The notes under the pieces: model-generated | The model's database searches: none | What the model saw: only the letters and a program-made list of their open reading frames with translations | What the model was told of the DNA's origin: nothing | Shown: positions 33,201-46,659 of the stretch, one piece after another | How the letters are laid out: the number at the start of each line of letters is the position of its first letter | How positions within the stretch are numbered: position 1 is the first letter of the stretch | NCBI GenBank assembly: GCA_030789695.1 | Contig: CM061134.1 | Location: forward strand, 66,377,486 to 66,441,485 | DNA from: Scilla litardierei | Taxonomy: Eukaryota; Streptophyta; Magnoliopsida; Asparagales; Asparagaceae | Reading direction: 5' to 3' | DNA length: 64,000 bases | Made by a program: the position numbers and the translations under genes

Positions 33201-36200
33201 TAATTTCAATTAATAATGACATTAGGCTTTGTGATGTAGGCTTTGCTGCTTAATGATGGACGATTGCTCTGTAAACCATCTATAGAGACCCGAAACTTTT
33301 TAAGGAGCATGGATGGAGGTAGATTGAGCATACTTTGTTATGCATTTGAACTTGATGACACCGAAATCTTGACTGCATTAATGTAGACCGATATACATTG
33401 TGGATGAAACACTAGGGGTGATTCAATTGGTTCAATATCGTAATGCAAAGGGAACATTGTGTATGTTGCTGCGATAATTCGAAACAATGGGCAATGTTAA
33501 CATGTCAGAATCAGTTGATGGGGGACTTTAGTTGAAGCTTTGCTAGACCTACTCAATTTCCCAACCCAAAATTAGGTTCTTGATCACCCTACCTGCATAT
33601 TTGATCCGCATTCTTACATTCAAAAACAATCCTCAAATCTGCTAATATGTTTCTATTCTTTACATATGTAATCAGTACAATGACATAAAACCCATATAAT
33701 GATATACATATGTCATTAAGAAAGATGCAGATATAAATTTTGGGAGATGGAACTGTCGGCTGGATTTGCAGAAGCAAGTCCTCAATTTGGACTACATGAA
33801 GTTACTTTGTCAGCACTAACACTGATCTGCAGTATATTCCCTCTTGCATTCTTCAAGTATGCTGTCAAAATGAAATTAGTAAGACAAAATTGTGTAATCA
33901 ACAATAATTTCATTTTTATTATTATGTAAATTACATAAATATCTAGATGATATCAATCTTTGCTAAGTTAGCAAGTAAATCATATCTGAAAATTGATTTC
34001 ATCTGGATATTTGTAAATCATATTTTTGCTTATTCTGTAAATTACACAAACATTTACAAAATCGAAATATCCACTCTCTTTGAAGAGTTCTTTGAAAATG
34101 AAAATGTAACTGACTTCTTTGAAGAGTTCTGAAGGGTTCTTTGGCAACGTAAATCATATCTGGAAAATTGATTTCATATGGATATTTGTGTAATCAACAA
34201 CTAAATTGTGTAGTTATTAATTTCCTTTTGCTTACAAAAAATTCTTTTTTGTGTAGTGATTTGTGTAATAAATTGTGTGGTGGTTTTAATAATCAAGTAT
34301 GTTGACGGTGAGCATGCTATAAAAATAGGATATGTTTGTGTAATATTTTTTATGTAATCCTATCAAATAGAGATATGTTTGTGTTATGCCGAAGGAGAGT
34401 ATTCAATCAAAATGAAATTTTTCTGACAAACACCATGTTTCCAAATAGAGGTATGTGAAATGTGATAAACTGAAAATGTTCATTCCTTCAGGTATGCTTA
34501 AATATGAAATGTGAAATGTTCATTCCTTCGGTTAACTGGAAATGTTCATTCATCCCATATGTTCACTCATCATGTTTATTATGTTAACATTATGGCATTG
34601 CAGTGGCCAGATATGGGTTTGTCTCAATAAGATAAGAGATAATGTATATTTTCACACATGTAAAACTTTATGAGGATAGCATTAGTTTTTATTGCTGGAG
34701 GTATACTGTCAGAATAAGACACATCCTGTGCATTTTTTCTTTCCCCCCCTAAACGGCCAATCGTAGCTGAATGCGTGGAATCTAACAGGCGGATCAATTG
34801 CTATCGCCAATTAGTAATTTACATGTAATTTTTTGTTCTCGATTGTTTTAAATTGGATGCAATTGTCTTTTGTTGCTAAAATTTCATCTAAAATTAGTAA
34901 TATAGCTACTTATACTTGGGATTTTTGTGTCACAGAAATACTAAGGGGCTAGGAGTTGGTGGGTTGCATGGTTCAAAACTCTCCAATCTCTTATTTCTCT
35001 GAGGGAATTGTAAGCATTCTTAAGTTACCTTTGCTGTTGATCTTTTTCAAAAATTATTTATGATTTTTTACTTGATAGTAATAAAATCGTATTAACCATA
35101 TTGCTGGTTCACAATGATATTGGTGGTAACATTCCTAATAATTTTTCGCCAAATGCTACCTACATGTGTGGGTTTTTATTGTTATGTTCAATTCCTTCAA
35201 TCAGGTTCTATTTCATATGCGACTAAAATAGTATGGATGTTTATGTACTTGCAGAAATTTAGCTATTAATAATTACATCAACAGCATTACATACCTATTG
35301 TCTTCTATGAAAGCTCTTAATCTTTCGTTATTCTCTCAATCTACCTATTGTTACATGACTTCAACCCAAATGTCAACCTTATGCATTTTCTTTGTGTGCA
35401 GGATTGTTAGCTGCATCATGCTATCTGGTCATATTGGAAATGTCTTTATCGATATGCAAAAGGCTTGAACAGATGTAAGATTTTTCCCCTATTACTTTGA
35501 CATTCTAATTTTTTATTGTGTTGTTTGTATGAGGTGGTATTGGAGTCTTTACTAATTTATTTAACAAATGTTTCTTTTGCTCATTACTTGATCTGAAGTG
35601 ATTTCAGGTAGCAATATAGTGTATTGTGTGACAAGGTATGATGATGTTACTGATCAAGTTGTTTTTGAAGTGATTTTTTCTCTTCAGATGCATATGCCAG
35701 TACTCCACAGTGGGTGGTGATGTAAAACAAAAATACAAGTATTTGTTATTGAAGAATTTTTATTGTATTTGAAAATTTTGCCATGTAAGTAGAATGTTGC
35801 GCTGTACTAAGAAATGAATAAATGCAGTTGAACTTTGTCAACAATTCACTTGAAATTCTATAGAAAAATTTATTCTTCTGATATTGAGTTTCTTTCACTC
35901 ATGTTGGTAATGTAGTAGCTACTTAAAAAATACCAAAATCATGTTTCTTTTTTCCTTTTAATTTTCCCAAGTAGAAGAAATCAAATCTTTATGTGCATTG
36001 CATTCAGAATCAATTCTGAAAACTAGAAAAATTAGCTTTTTTACTATTTGTTATAGATATGTGAAAACATAGAATTATTTAAGCTGTGAGGATTAGCTCT
36101 TTGAAAACAGCCAAAAAGAGGGACACATACTACATTTCACGAAAAACTTGAAATTTCTTCATCTCCTTACACATTCACAAAATATATATCTTCCTAAATG

Positions 36201-36350
36201 GTTCATGACCACCAAAAGTTAATATTCATTCCTAGAAGCTAAAACATAGCAAGATACTGTTGCATAGCATGCACAACATATAAGCTACTAGGCGTGTGTT
36301 AGATGCTTTAAAAATAAAATCTTTTGCATTACATATTGAAACTGAATAAT
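33201..36350. other. AT-rich Helitron C cargo without a gene
   Basis: No recognisable gene. Short direct repeats are present: CTGAAAATTGATTTCAT...GGATATTTG at about 33987 and 34160, and AAATGTTCATTCCTTC at about 34475 and 34517. These look like smaller versions of the word-shuffled DNA in Helitron D. Confidence 0.5.
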
Positions 36351-36394
36351 TAAATTTTGGCTGTGGAAATAATTTTTGGGGAGGGCACGGGTTA

Positions 36395-36590
36395 TGCGCC
36401 AAAGGCGTCCACACAAAAATTTTTGTTCTATGCCGAATTTGTTGTTCCGCACCGAAGGCGCCCACGCCGAATATGTTGTTTTGTGTCGAATGCGCATGCG
36501 CCGAATTTGTTGTTCCGCATCGAAGACACCCACGTCGAAGGCGCCTGTGCCGCTAAATATTTTTACGCTAATTTGTTGTTCATTTAAATT
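36395..36590 (+). repeat. Subterminal GAAGGCGCC/TTTGTTGTTC repeats, Helitron C
   Basis: Four to five imperfect units of about 33-35 bp built from CGAATTTGTTGTTCCGCACC and GAAGGCGCC words, ending 60 bp before the 3' hairpin. The same array is in Helitron E at 58570-58790. The words AAATTTTGG(C/A)TGTGGAAATAATTTTT occur on both sides of the array (36353 and 36588), so the 3' end itself appears duplicated around it. Confidence 0.75.
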
Positions 36591-36650
36591 TTGGATGTGG
36601 AAATAATTTTTTGGGAAACAAAGATTTCGCAGGGGAAAATCTTAAATGAA

Positions 36651-36679
36651 CCGTGCCCGCGGGCACGGGTTATGACTAG
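36651..36679 (+). terminator. Helitron C 3' terminal hairpin and CTAG
   Basis: An 8-bp GC-rich stem CCGTGCCC/GGGCACGG with a 2-nt loop, then 7 nt, then CTAG. In Helitrons this hairpin is the signal that ends strand transfer. Confidence 0.85.
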
Positions 36680-36690
36680 TACATATATAT

Positions 36691-36737
<47 letters not shown>
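36680..36737. repeat. TA/CATA microsatellite between Helitrons C and D
   Basis: 58 bp of TACATATATA repeats separating one Helitron's CTAG from the next one's TC. Confidence 0.9.
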
Positions 36738-37139
36738 TCTATATTATAAAATAGGGATGTTATCATGGGTTTTTGGATAAGAGAAATTGGATAAGAGATT
36801 TTGGTTATGTGTATTGTTGTATGTGGATATGTGTATTGTATAAGAGATAATGGATAAGAGATATTGGATAAGAGAATTTGAATTTGGTTTGGTTATGTGT
36901 AATTGGGTGTGATGTTTGTATATAGGGTATGAGAAATTGAGGTATGAGAAATTGATGTTTGTATATAGGGTATGAGAAATTTGGAGGGAAATTTGGATAT
37001 AAGAAATCACATCACAATTTCAAATCACATATTTTGAAATCAAAATCACGTTTACACTCCTCTCCTCAGTATTTTGATCACATCACAATTGGAGGGAAAT
37101 TTTTTTTGATCGCATCATAAATGGAGGGAATTTTGCGCG

Positions 37140-37610
37140 GGAGCAAGGGAGAAGATCAGCTCATCTTCTACCTCATAGCTCACGTTTGATCACATCACAG
37201 CTCACGTTCCTCCTCGCCAGCAAGATCAGCTCATCTTCAACCTCCAGCAAGTAGAGCAAGGGAGAGCAAGAAGAGCAAGCACATCAAGAAGAGCACCTTC
37301 ATCTTCTACGTCGGTGAGCTCTTCCTCTTCTACTCAATTTTTTTATTTCACCCTCACATTTTTTTTCTTAATTTCAGTTCTGTGAGCTTCTTCACGTCCT
37401 CAAGCCTTCATCTTCTACCTCATCTCTTCCTCTTCTCCTCAATTTTTTTCCTCAAGCACATCAAGAATCTCGGTGAGCTCTTCCTATTCTCCTCAAGCTC
37501 TTCCTCTTCTCCTCAATTTTTTTTCTTTTAATTTATTTCACCCTCACTTTGCAGTTCTGTCAGCTTCACGACATCAACATCTCAACCCTTGGTGAGCTTT
37601 TATGTTTCTG
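37140..37610 (+). other. Repeated CT-rich exon/donor-like modules
   Basis: Words such as CTTCATCTTCTAC are followed by GTGAGCTCTTCC at about 37312 and 37472 and by GTGAGCTTTTATG at about 37592. Acceptor-like TTTCAG and TTTGCAG lie between them. It looks like several copies of a non-coding 5' exon each with its own donor. It may be the untranslated start of the transposase transcript, whose coding exons begin 9 kb downstream; that link is inference. Confidence 0.35.
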
Positions 37611-40600
37611 TGTATTGAAATCTTTGATGAAATGATTTGCAATATAGATTTGAAATTTGGATTGAACTTGAAATAGAGATATTTGCAATAGAGATTCCAA
37701 TGAAGAAGAACTATTCTGAAAACGTATTGGAATCTGAAGATGTTTGCAATAGAGATTTGGATTGAACTTGAATAGAGATTGAACTTGAATAGAACTTAAA
37801 TTTGGATGTTTGCAATAGTTCTTCATTCAAGTTCTTGAATTGAACTTAAATTTGTATTCTTTGAATTTGAATTTGCAATTGAACTATTGAACTTAAAGTT
37901 CATCAGAATAGTTCTTCATTCATCTATTCTATAGTTTTTGTTTGTAATAGTTTTTGATGTTTAGATGTTTGCAAAAACAATTTGAGTTTGATAGTTTTTG
38001 ATGTTTGGATGTTTGGATTGATCATTCATCAATTTGATGTTTTGATGTTCTGCATATCCAAATTCTGAATTTAAAGTGATAGCTTCTCACCTCAGTTTTT
38101 GATGTTTGAACTATTGCAAACATCCAACTATTTTGAATTTAAAGTCAAAGCTATCTAATTCTACATATGGATGTTTGGATGTTTGCAAAAACAATTGAAC
38201 TATTGCAAACATCCAACTATTTTGAATTTAAAGTCAAAGCTATCAAATTCTGCATATGGATGTTTGGATGTTTGCAAAAACAATTGAACTATTGCAAACA
38301 TCCAACTATTTTGATTTGCAAATTTGCAAATTGAAATTTGGATTGATGAATGAAGAACTATTCAAATCTTTGATGAAATGATTTGCCATCAACATCTCAC
38401 CCTCACTTTATAGTTTTTGATGTTTGGATGTTTGCAAAAACAATTTGAGTTTTTGTTTCTGTGTAATAGTTTTTGATGTTTGGATGTTTGCAATTGAACT
38501 ATTTGAAATGTTTCCAAATTTAACTTCAAGTTCAAAAGCAATTTCAATTCAAATTCAAATTATCTCAATTCATTTTTGATAGCAAGTGAATTTGATAGAT
38601 TTCACTTTAAATTCAAATTCTCACCCATATGCAGAAATTCAATTTGCTGGGTGAGAAGCTATCACTTGAGCAAAAATTCAATTTCTCACCCATATGCAGA
38701 AATTGATGGGTGAGAAATTTGTTAAATGAAGAACTATTCTGAAATTTGGATTAAATGAATGTTAGGAATGTACCCAATTGAATTTTGTTAATATGTTGTG
38801 AATGTTTTACTGTACCCAATTGAATGTGTTGCAACTGGTAATGTTATTGCATTCACAGGACACAAAATTCTCCTGTGAATATGTTGTGAATGTTATTGCA
38901 TTGTCCTGTGAATGTTAGGATTTTGCAACATATTCTCAGGATTTTGTGTCCTGTGAATATTCTCAGGATATCAACTCCCAATTGAAATTAACAGGATCTC
39001 ACAGCTCCAGGATATCCTGTGAATGTTATTGCATTGTCCTGTGAATGTTAGGAATGAAGCTTGAAGATTTAAATTATATCTCTAATTCTATTCTAATAGC
39101 ATTGTCCTGTGAATTCTATTCTATTAGATATATAATTTAAACTGAAATTTCTATTAGAACAATTCTATTCTAATAGAGATATAACAATTCTATTAGAGAT
39201 ATAACAATTCTAATATTGAGAAATGAGTTTGAAAATGAAAGCTTGAGTATTGTTTTTTTCATATTCAGAAATTGGATGAGAGCTTGATATGACAGAATAT
39301 TGGATGAATATTGAAAGAATATTGAGAAATGAGTATTGGATGAGAGCTTGAAATGAGTATTGTTTTTTTCATATTCAGCAATTGAAAGAATATTGGATGA
39401 AAGCTTCAATACACCCAATTCTCTATGCAATATTCACAAATTTTCATTTTGATAAGCACTTCATTTTTCCCTGAAAGTGTCCTGTGAAGAGCTTGATATG
39501 AGCTTGCTAATCCAAATCTTTATTCCAACTTCAACATGTAGAATACAATTTTTCAATTTTTCAATGCACACTTTTTCAATTTTTCAATGAGCTTGATATG
39601 GATGTAAAAAACACCAATGCACACTTTTTCAATTTCAAAACTTTTGATTGCCACCAATGCACACTGTAAATTGAGATAGGCCTGAAATTGGTGTTTTTTA
39701 CATGGATGCAATTTCAAAAATTTTGATTGCCTGACAGGATTTTCATTGCACACTTTGTGTTCTTCATTTCTTTTCATAACACATATGATAATACATTGTC
39801 CTGTTAACACATATGATAACACATATGATAACAAATATGATAATACAAACTTTTTTGATAAACATTGTCCTGTTAACTTGAATCAAATTTTATGTCTGCA
39901 ATTTCTTGGTGAACATTGCATTGGGGGTAAACAGGATTGTCCTAAGCTTTCTTAGTTATAACTTGAATTTTTTGGTGAACATTGCAATGGGGGTAAACAG
40001 GATTGTCCTCAGCTTTCTTAGTTATAACTTAGTCATACATGTGATAACTTGAATTTCTTAGTTATATGATCAAAATTTCTGACTTTGAATCTCATTGAAT
40101 CTCAAGTTGAGTATTAGTGTATGCTTGAGTAATCTTAAACATTCCGGGATTTTTCATGTTTTTTTCAACATTTAATTTTGGAATTTATCTCACGTTAGCC
40201 ATTTTCTTTTGCAAGGTGGAGGGTATTTATTTCAATTCTATTTACAGGTAACTGATTCATATTCATATCACCTTTCAATTTTAAATTCAGAATTTAGAAA
40301 GTTAGATTTTTTATTGGTTATTTATCTCACATAGAAGGAGATTTGTGATAAACTTTGATCTCAAGTAGCATATGTGATAACTGTCCTGATTTTTTATTGT
40401 CCTGATTTTTTATTGATCATATAAGAGATTTTTTATTGTCTTTTTTATCTCACATAGAAGGAGATTTGTGATAAACTTTGATCTCAAGGAGCATATAGAT
40501 TTTTTATTGTCCTAATTTTTTATTGATCTCAAGTAGCATATGTGATTTTTTATTGATCTCAAGTAGCATATTTTATCTCAAGTAGCATATGTGATAACTC

Positions 40601-43600
40601 AAATTTACAGATGTGATCATATGCTGATGAGAGAAATTGATCATATAACATATATTGGATGTGAGTTCTTATGCTGATGTGAGAAATTTCAAGTAGCATA
40701 TATCATATATTTTATGATCATTTGCTGATGTGAGAAATTGATCATATAACATATATTGGATATAGCATAATAGATTTACATTATCTCAAGTAGCCTAAAT
40801 TTCAAGTATCATATATTGGATGTGATTTATTATATGATTATATAACAGCATATATTACAGCATATTTGATTCATATCACCTTTCAAATATGCTGGATCTC
40901 TTATTTGATCTCAGTTTAGTTTGTGATAAACTTTGATCTCAGTTTAGATTTTTTATCTCAGTTTAGATATGTTGGATTTGATTCATATCTCAGTTTATTA
41001 TTGATCATATAAGAGATTTTTTATTGTCCTGATAACTCAGATTTACATATGTGATTTTTTATTGTCCTGATTTTTTATTGTCAGATTTACATATGCTGTT
41101 ATATGGCCAAATATACATAGAAGTGATGTTGATATCCTGTTAATTTAGATTGTCCTGTGAGTTGTGATGTTGAAGGATGTTGTGATTTACATAGAGTTAG
41201 ATGTTGGATAAATTTATAAATGATCAACTCAGAGTTAGATCAACATCACAGCTCAGATTTCCTTCAAAAATGTTGATATCCTGTTAATTTCAACTCATAT
41301 GTAAATCTGAGTTATCACATATGCTGAAAATGTCCTGTGAATAATGTCCTGTGAATTAGAGTGAATGTTGATAATATGTAAATCTGAGTGAATGTGATAA
41401 TGTCAATGTGTGATATGTGATAGCATATGTGATAGCATATAGCATATGTGAATTAGAGTGAATGTGATAGCATATGTGATAATGTCAAGTAGCATATTAG
41501 AGTGAATGTCAAAAAAATTGGTTATCCTGTCAATTCAAACATTGGTTATCCTGAAATGTCTTGCAAAATTGGTGCAAAAATTGGTCAATTGGTTTGACAT
41601 ATGCAATAAAATTGGTTTATCAATTGGTGCATTTTTGACATATGTTTGACATATGCAATAAAATTTTCGTACCAAAAATTGCATATATCAATTGCACCAA
41701 AAATTTTGGTAAACAATTGACAGGTAAACATATTGCATATATCAATTGGTTTATCAATTGGTTTATCAATTCCTTTGGATAACATTACAAAAATTGGTGC
41801 ATTTTGCAAAAATTTTTGACAGGATAACCTGGTTTATCAAAAATTGGTTTATCATTCTATGTCTTGCAAAATTGACATATGAGATATCCTGTCAATATGC
41901 TTGATGTTAATGTGAATTTCAGGATAACCAATAACCAATTGACTATCCAATTCCTGATAAGCTTCATTCCTGATAACCTCTTATCAATAACCAATAACCA
42001 ATTTAGTATCCTGAAATGAATTTCATTCAATAAAATGATTTGGTGCAATTGGTTCAATATGTGTAATTTTGTGCAATTGGTTTTGGGTAAGAGTTTGAAA
42101 TTTAGTCTCACATTATCATTTGGGTAAGAGTTTGAATCCATTTAGATAAAAATGCCAAATTTTCACAGGACAATAACAATGCATTCATTTCAAATTCACA
42201 GTGCAATGCATTCCTGGCAATGCATTGTCATGATTTCAAACAATGAATTTGCCATTGCCAGGATTTCAAACATTGAGAATTTTGCATTGCCATTGCCATG
42301 ATTTCAAACAATATGATAGTTTGGTAAATTCATTTCAGAAATGCATTGCCACTGCCAGGATTTCAAACACAAACTTGAAATGTTGAGAGAATTGAATTTG
42401 TGAAGATTGCCAATGTCCTGTGAAGATTTGAAAGCACAATAAAGATTTGTGAAGATTTGTGAAGATTGCCACTCAAACACAATAAAACCTGAGTGTAAAG
42501 ATTTGAGTGGCAATCTTCACAGAATTTGAAAGCACAATAAAGATTTGAGTGGCAATCTTCACAGAATTTGAAACCAGGATTTCACACTCAGGTTTTATTG
42601 TGTTTTCAGTGGCAATCTTATTGTGTTTTCAGTGCCACTATCCTGTGTTTGAAATCCTGAGTGTGAATGGCAATCTTCACATTTCACACTCAGGTTTGAA
42701 TTGAATTTGTGCTTTCAAACATTTCAAACAATAAGATTGCCACTGTCCTGTGAAGATTTTTTTAATATGAATTTGTTAATTTGTTAATGATAAGAGATTG
42801 CTGATAAGAGCTTGATCAGAGCTTGATGATTTTTTTAATTTGTTAATGAAAATTTTAATTTTGGATGAGAGCTTGCTGATTTGCTTCATTTTGGTATAAA
42901 TTTTGAAATTTTTGAAAATGTCCTGTGAATTGCAACAGGATCAATTTTGTAATTTTTGGTATAAATTTTTTAATTGTCCTGTGAATATAACAGTTGAATA
43001 TTCAAGTGAACTTTGTCCATGATTGCAGGATATTAGAATCCATGAAAATTTGATTGTTGATTGGAATTTGCATATTAGAATTGTTGATTGTTGATTGTTG
43101 ATTGGAATCTGTGAAAATTTGCATATTAGAATTGCTATTAGAATCCATGATTGCAGGATATTTGATTGTTGATTGGATCACATTGTCCATGATTGTAATT
43201 CTATTAGAATTGCATATTAGAATTTGCATATTAGAATCCATGTCCTGTGATTGTTGATTGGAATCTGTGAAAATTTGCATATTAGAATTGCTATTAGAAT
43301 CCATGATTGCAGGATATTTGATTGTTGATTGGATCACATTGTCTATGATTGTATTTCTAATATCAAATGCAAATGAACTCATGGATATTAGAATTGATAT
43401 TAGAATCCATGATTTGAATATTTCTGAAGCATAAGTCAAAGTCCTGCAACTTTGAAATTTATAAACTTGGATTAAGTTTATGATATGGTTGTCTGCAAAT
43501 TGAAACTTGGATAATAAAAAAATTCAACCTTGCATTTTTTGATATGGATAATCAAAGGCAGTTTTTATGTCTGTCTTCAATTTTTATGTTTCCTTAAGAG

Positions 43601-46500
43601 ATTATAAATTTGGATTTGGAGTCCTGATATCAACAATTATAAATTTGGATTCCTGATTATCAAACTTGGATACTCAAATTTAAATGACCCTCACATTTTC
43701 ACATTTTCTTCTTTTAAGATCACGGGAGAGCTCAAGCACCCTCTTGGTGAGCTTTGTGGGTTTGAGGCCTTCATCACATCCTTTGTGAATTGGTGAGCTT
43801 TGTGAACTTTGCCTTTCAGCTGTTTGGTTATGTGCAATAAACATTTATATTATAGGAAAAAACAAATTTTTGCAATCTTATAGCCATGAAAAAATTGTAA
43901 TATAAATGTTTCCTATTTGTTTTTATATTACAATTTTTTGCCTGTTGAGTTAAACTATACATAAAACAGGACATATAATCTTTCAGCTGTTTTCCTATAT
44001 GAAGATCTCATGTATATGTCCTGTTTTAAAAAAATTATATATGAAGATCTCAAGATTAACATTTATATTGTTTTTGTATATGTCATGTATATGTCCTGTT
44101 TTAAAAAAATTAAAATTATATATGCAGATCTCAAAATTATATATGAGTTAAATTATATATGAAGATCTCATGTATATGGCCTGCAATAAACATTTATATT
44201 GTTTTTTTCATATTCAGAAATTCGATGAGAGCTTGATATGAAAGAATATTGGATGAATATTGAAAGAATATTGAGAACTAAGTATTGGTATGAGATTTGT
44301 GAAAGAATATTGAAAGAATATTGAAAGAATATTGAGAGCTTAATTTGTGGATAAGAGATTTCAGCCAAACATTTCAGCCAATATGTTATGGGTGTATAAC
44401 AAAAGAAAAAGTTTGCTTATGAGTGTATTTGAGTGTATTTGAACATTTCAGCCAATATTTTTAGTTCAGCCAATGTGAATACACCCATAAGCAGATTGGG
44501 TTAATTTTCATCACATACATATGGGTGAACTAAAAATTTCATTGGCTGAACAAAAATACACCCATACACATGTTCAGCCAATTTGAGTGTATTTGAACAA
44601 AAATTTCATTCAGCCAATGTTCAAATATGTTCAAAACCCTTGCCATCAAATACACTCAAATTTTTAGTTCAGCCAATATTTTTAGTTCTTTGAACATATG
44701 AGTGTATTTGAACATATGGGTGTATTTGAACATTTCAGCAAATATGTATTTGAGTGTATTGGCCAACAATTCAGCAAACATTTCAGCCAAACATTTCAGC
44801 CAATATGTTATGGGTGTAAAACAAAAGAAAAAGTTTGCTTATGAGTGTATTTGAGTGTATTTGAACATTTCAGCCAATATTTTTAGTTCAGCCAATGTGA
44901 ATTCACCCATAAGCAATTTCATCAAATACACTCACATTGGCTGAACATTTTTAGTTATGGGTGTATTCACATTGGCCGAATGAAATTTTTGCTTGATCAA
45001 ATTACCTTGATGAAAATTCATCAAGAAAAATTTAACTGGATGAAAATTTTTCACATCAAGTTAACACATGAATGTTGGTCTGCAGTTGGGTGTATTCACT
45101 GTGATTTTTGTATATGTTGAATGTATTCTAATATCTTGATTTTTAATATCATTCACTGTGATTCTTTTAATGTCATTGGGTGTATTTATTGTCATTTGGC
45201 TGAATGATATTACAAAAGTCTATGCTGAAATTTGAATGTATTCAAGTTAACATATAAAAATTTGATTAAAGTTGAATGTTACTCACCAATTTCATTTCTT
45301 ATCCATTTCCTCATAACAAAAGCTTATTTCAAGTTTCAAACAAATTTCATTTTCTCATCAAGTTTCATCAAGTTTCATTTTCTCATCAAGTTTCATCAAA
45401 TTTCATTTTCTCATTTTTTCATCCAGGTTCAAACAAGTTACAGTTGAAAGAGAAAATTTTCAAAGAGAAAAATTTCCACTCATATCCATTTTCTCATAAC
45501 ACAAGCTATTTCCCATAACAAAAGCTCATTTCAGATAACAAAAGCTCATTTCAGATATTCTCAAAATGAAATAGTGATGGTTCATTAAAATTTTTCAAAG
45601 CAATTTTGTATTAACAGGACATTGCTATTAGCAATATTGCCAAGACTGAAATATTGAATATTGAACCTTGCATGTGCTCAAATATTGAACTTAAAAATGA
45701 GCATAGCTAACATGAATAACTGAATTAAAACTCATATAATTCACTTTTTGTTATGGATTTCAAAATTTTGAGTTATTTATCCTCAATTCATAGCTAACAT
45801 GAATAACTCATATCCTGTCAATTTTCACTATCAATTATTTTACTGTCAGTTTTTCATTCTCAATTCATAGCTAACACGAATAACTCATATCCTGGATTTC
45901 AAAATTGACATGGATTTCAAAATTTTACTGTCAGTTATTCATGTCAATTTGAGTCACTCACTTCATTATTGGTTATTTATCCTCAATTTTGTGATATTCT
46001 TCATATAACTCATATCCTGTCTTTAGGTTAGCAGTCTCATATAACTCATATTCTTCATATAACTCATATCCTCAATTATTGAAGAGCTTGATGTTGTTAA
46101 TTTCAAAATGTTGCACCTCAACTCTTATGAAATTTGAGTTTAACATGAAATTAAACTGAACTATGGTATTTGATGATATAAGAAAAATGTTGACCTTAAC
46201 ATTAAATTATCAAATGAAATTTGAGTTATTGAACTTGAAATTGAATTTAATTTTGAACTTGAATTTTTCTAATGCCCAAATTCAAACTTGAGTATTCAAA
46301 TTTTTCCCATGCAGTATACTCTTCTGAAATTTGAGTTATTGACATGGAATTTGAGTACTCATATTCTGAAATTCTCAAATTTCAGAAGAGTATACTTTGG
46401 GAATATTTCTCATGTAATTTGCAATTCTAAAATTTCTGAAGATATGGAATTTGTGCATTTGACATTGAAGTTCAATAACTACTCAAATTTTGAAATTCTC
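37611..46500. repeat. Word-shuffled AT-rich DNA inside Helitron D
   Basis: About 8.9 kb without a credible gene, made of zones of 0.3-1 kb, each using its own small set of 8-20-bp words re-used many times on both strands. Examples are GCAAACATCCAACTATTTTG (38.1-38.3 kb), GTCCTGTGAATGTTA (38.8-39.1), GTGATAACTCA (40.4-41.4), TTGGTTTATCA (41.5-41.9), AGTGGCAATCTTCACA (42.4-42.7), TTAGAATCCATGATTGC (43.0-43.4) and CATTTCAGCCAATAT (44.3-44.9). Longer exact copies also occur: an 89-bp tandem at 38111-38310, a ~98-bp direct repeat at 43.09/43.25 kb and a ~115-bp one at 44371/44788. Open frames here are repeat-driven. Confidence 0.75.
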
Positions 46501-46659
46501 AATTAGAAACTGGGAGTGTTCATTCTCAAAATGAACATATTCACCCAATTCCAAAGTGGGAGTATTTTAATTGAACATCTACCATATTCTCAAAATGAAC
46601 ATCTAATATACGCTAATAATGTATTTTAATTGTAATTAGTTTGGGCTTAATTTGGATAG

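Larger units (their letters stand above)
25945..36679 (+). mobile_element. Helitron C, large, with terminal satellite
   Basis: The 5' end is TC at 25945 in TCTATATTATAAAAGAGGGA. The 3' end is the hairpin CCGTGCCC-GC-GGGCACGG (36651-36668) followed by TTATGA and CTAG at 36676-36679. It is flanked by A (25944) and T (36680). 37 tandem copies of the 5' terminus precede the single terminus at 28752 that leads into the body. The body (28.8-36.6 kb) is AT-rich with a few exon-like segments and no transposase. Pairing this 5' end with this 3' end is an inference from order, orientation and flanking bases. Confidence 0.6.

Noticed and set aside
36357..36606. Open frames rich in Cys/Arg near Helitron C 3' end
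   Set aside because: They follow the 33-35-bp subterminal repeat and occur on both strands.
43002..43439. 145-codon minus-strand frame
   Set aside because: Produced by the ~98-bp direct repeats of the word-shuffled region; composition-driven.
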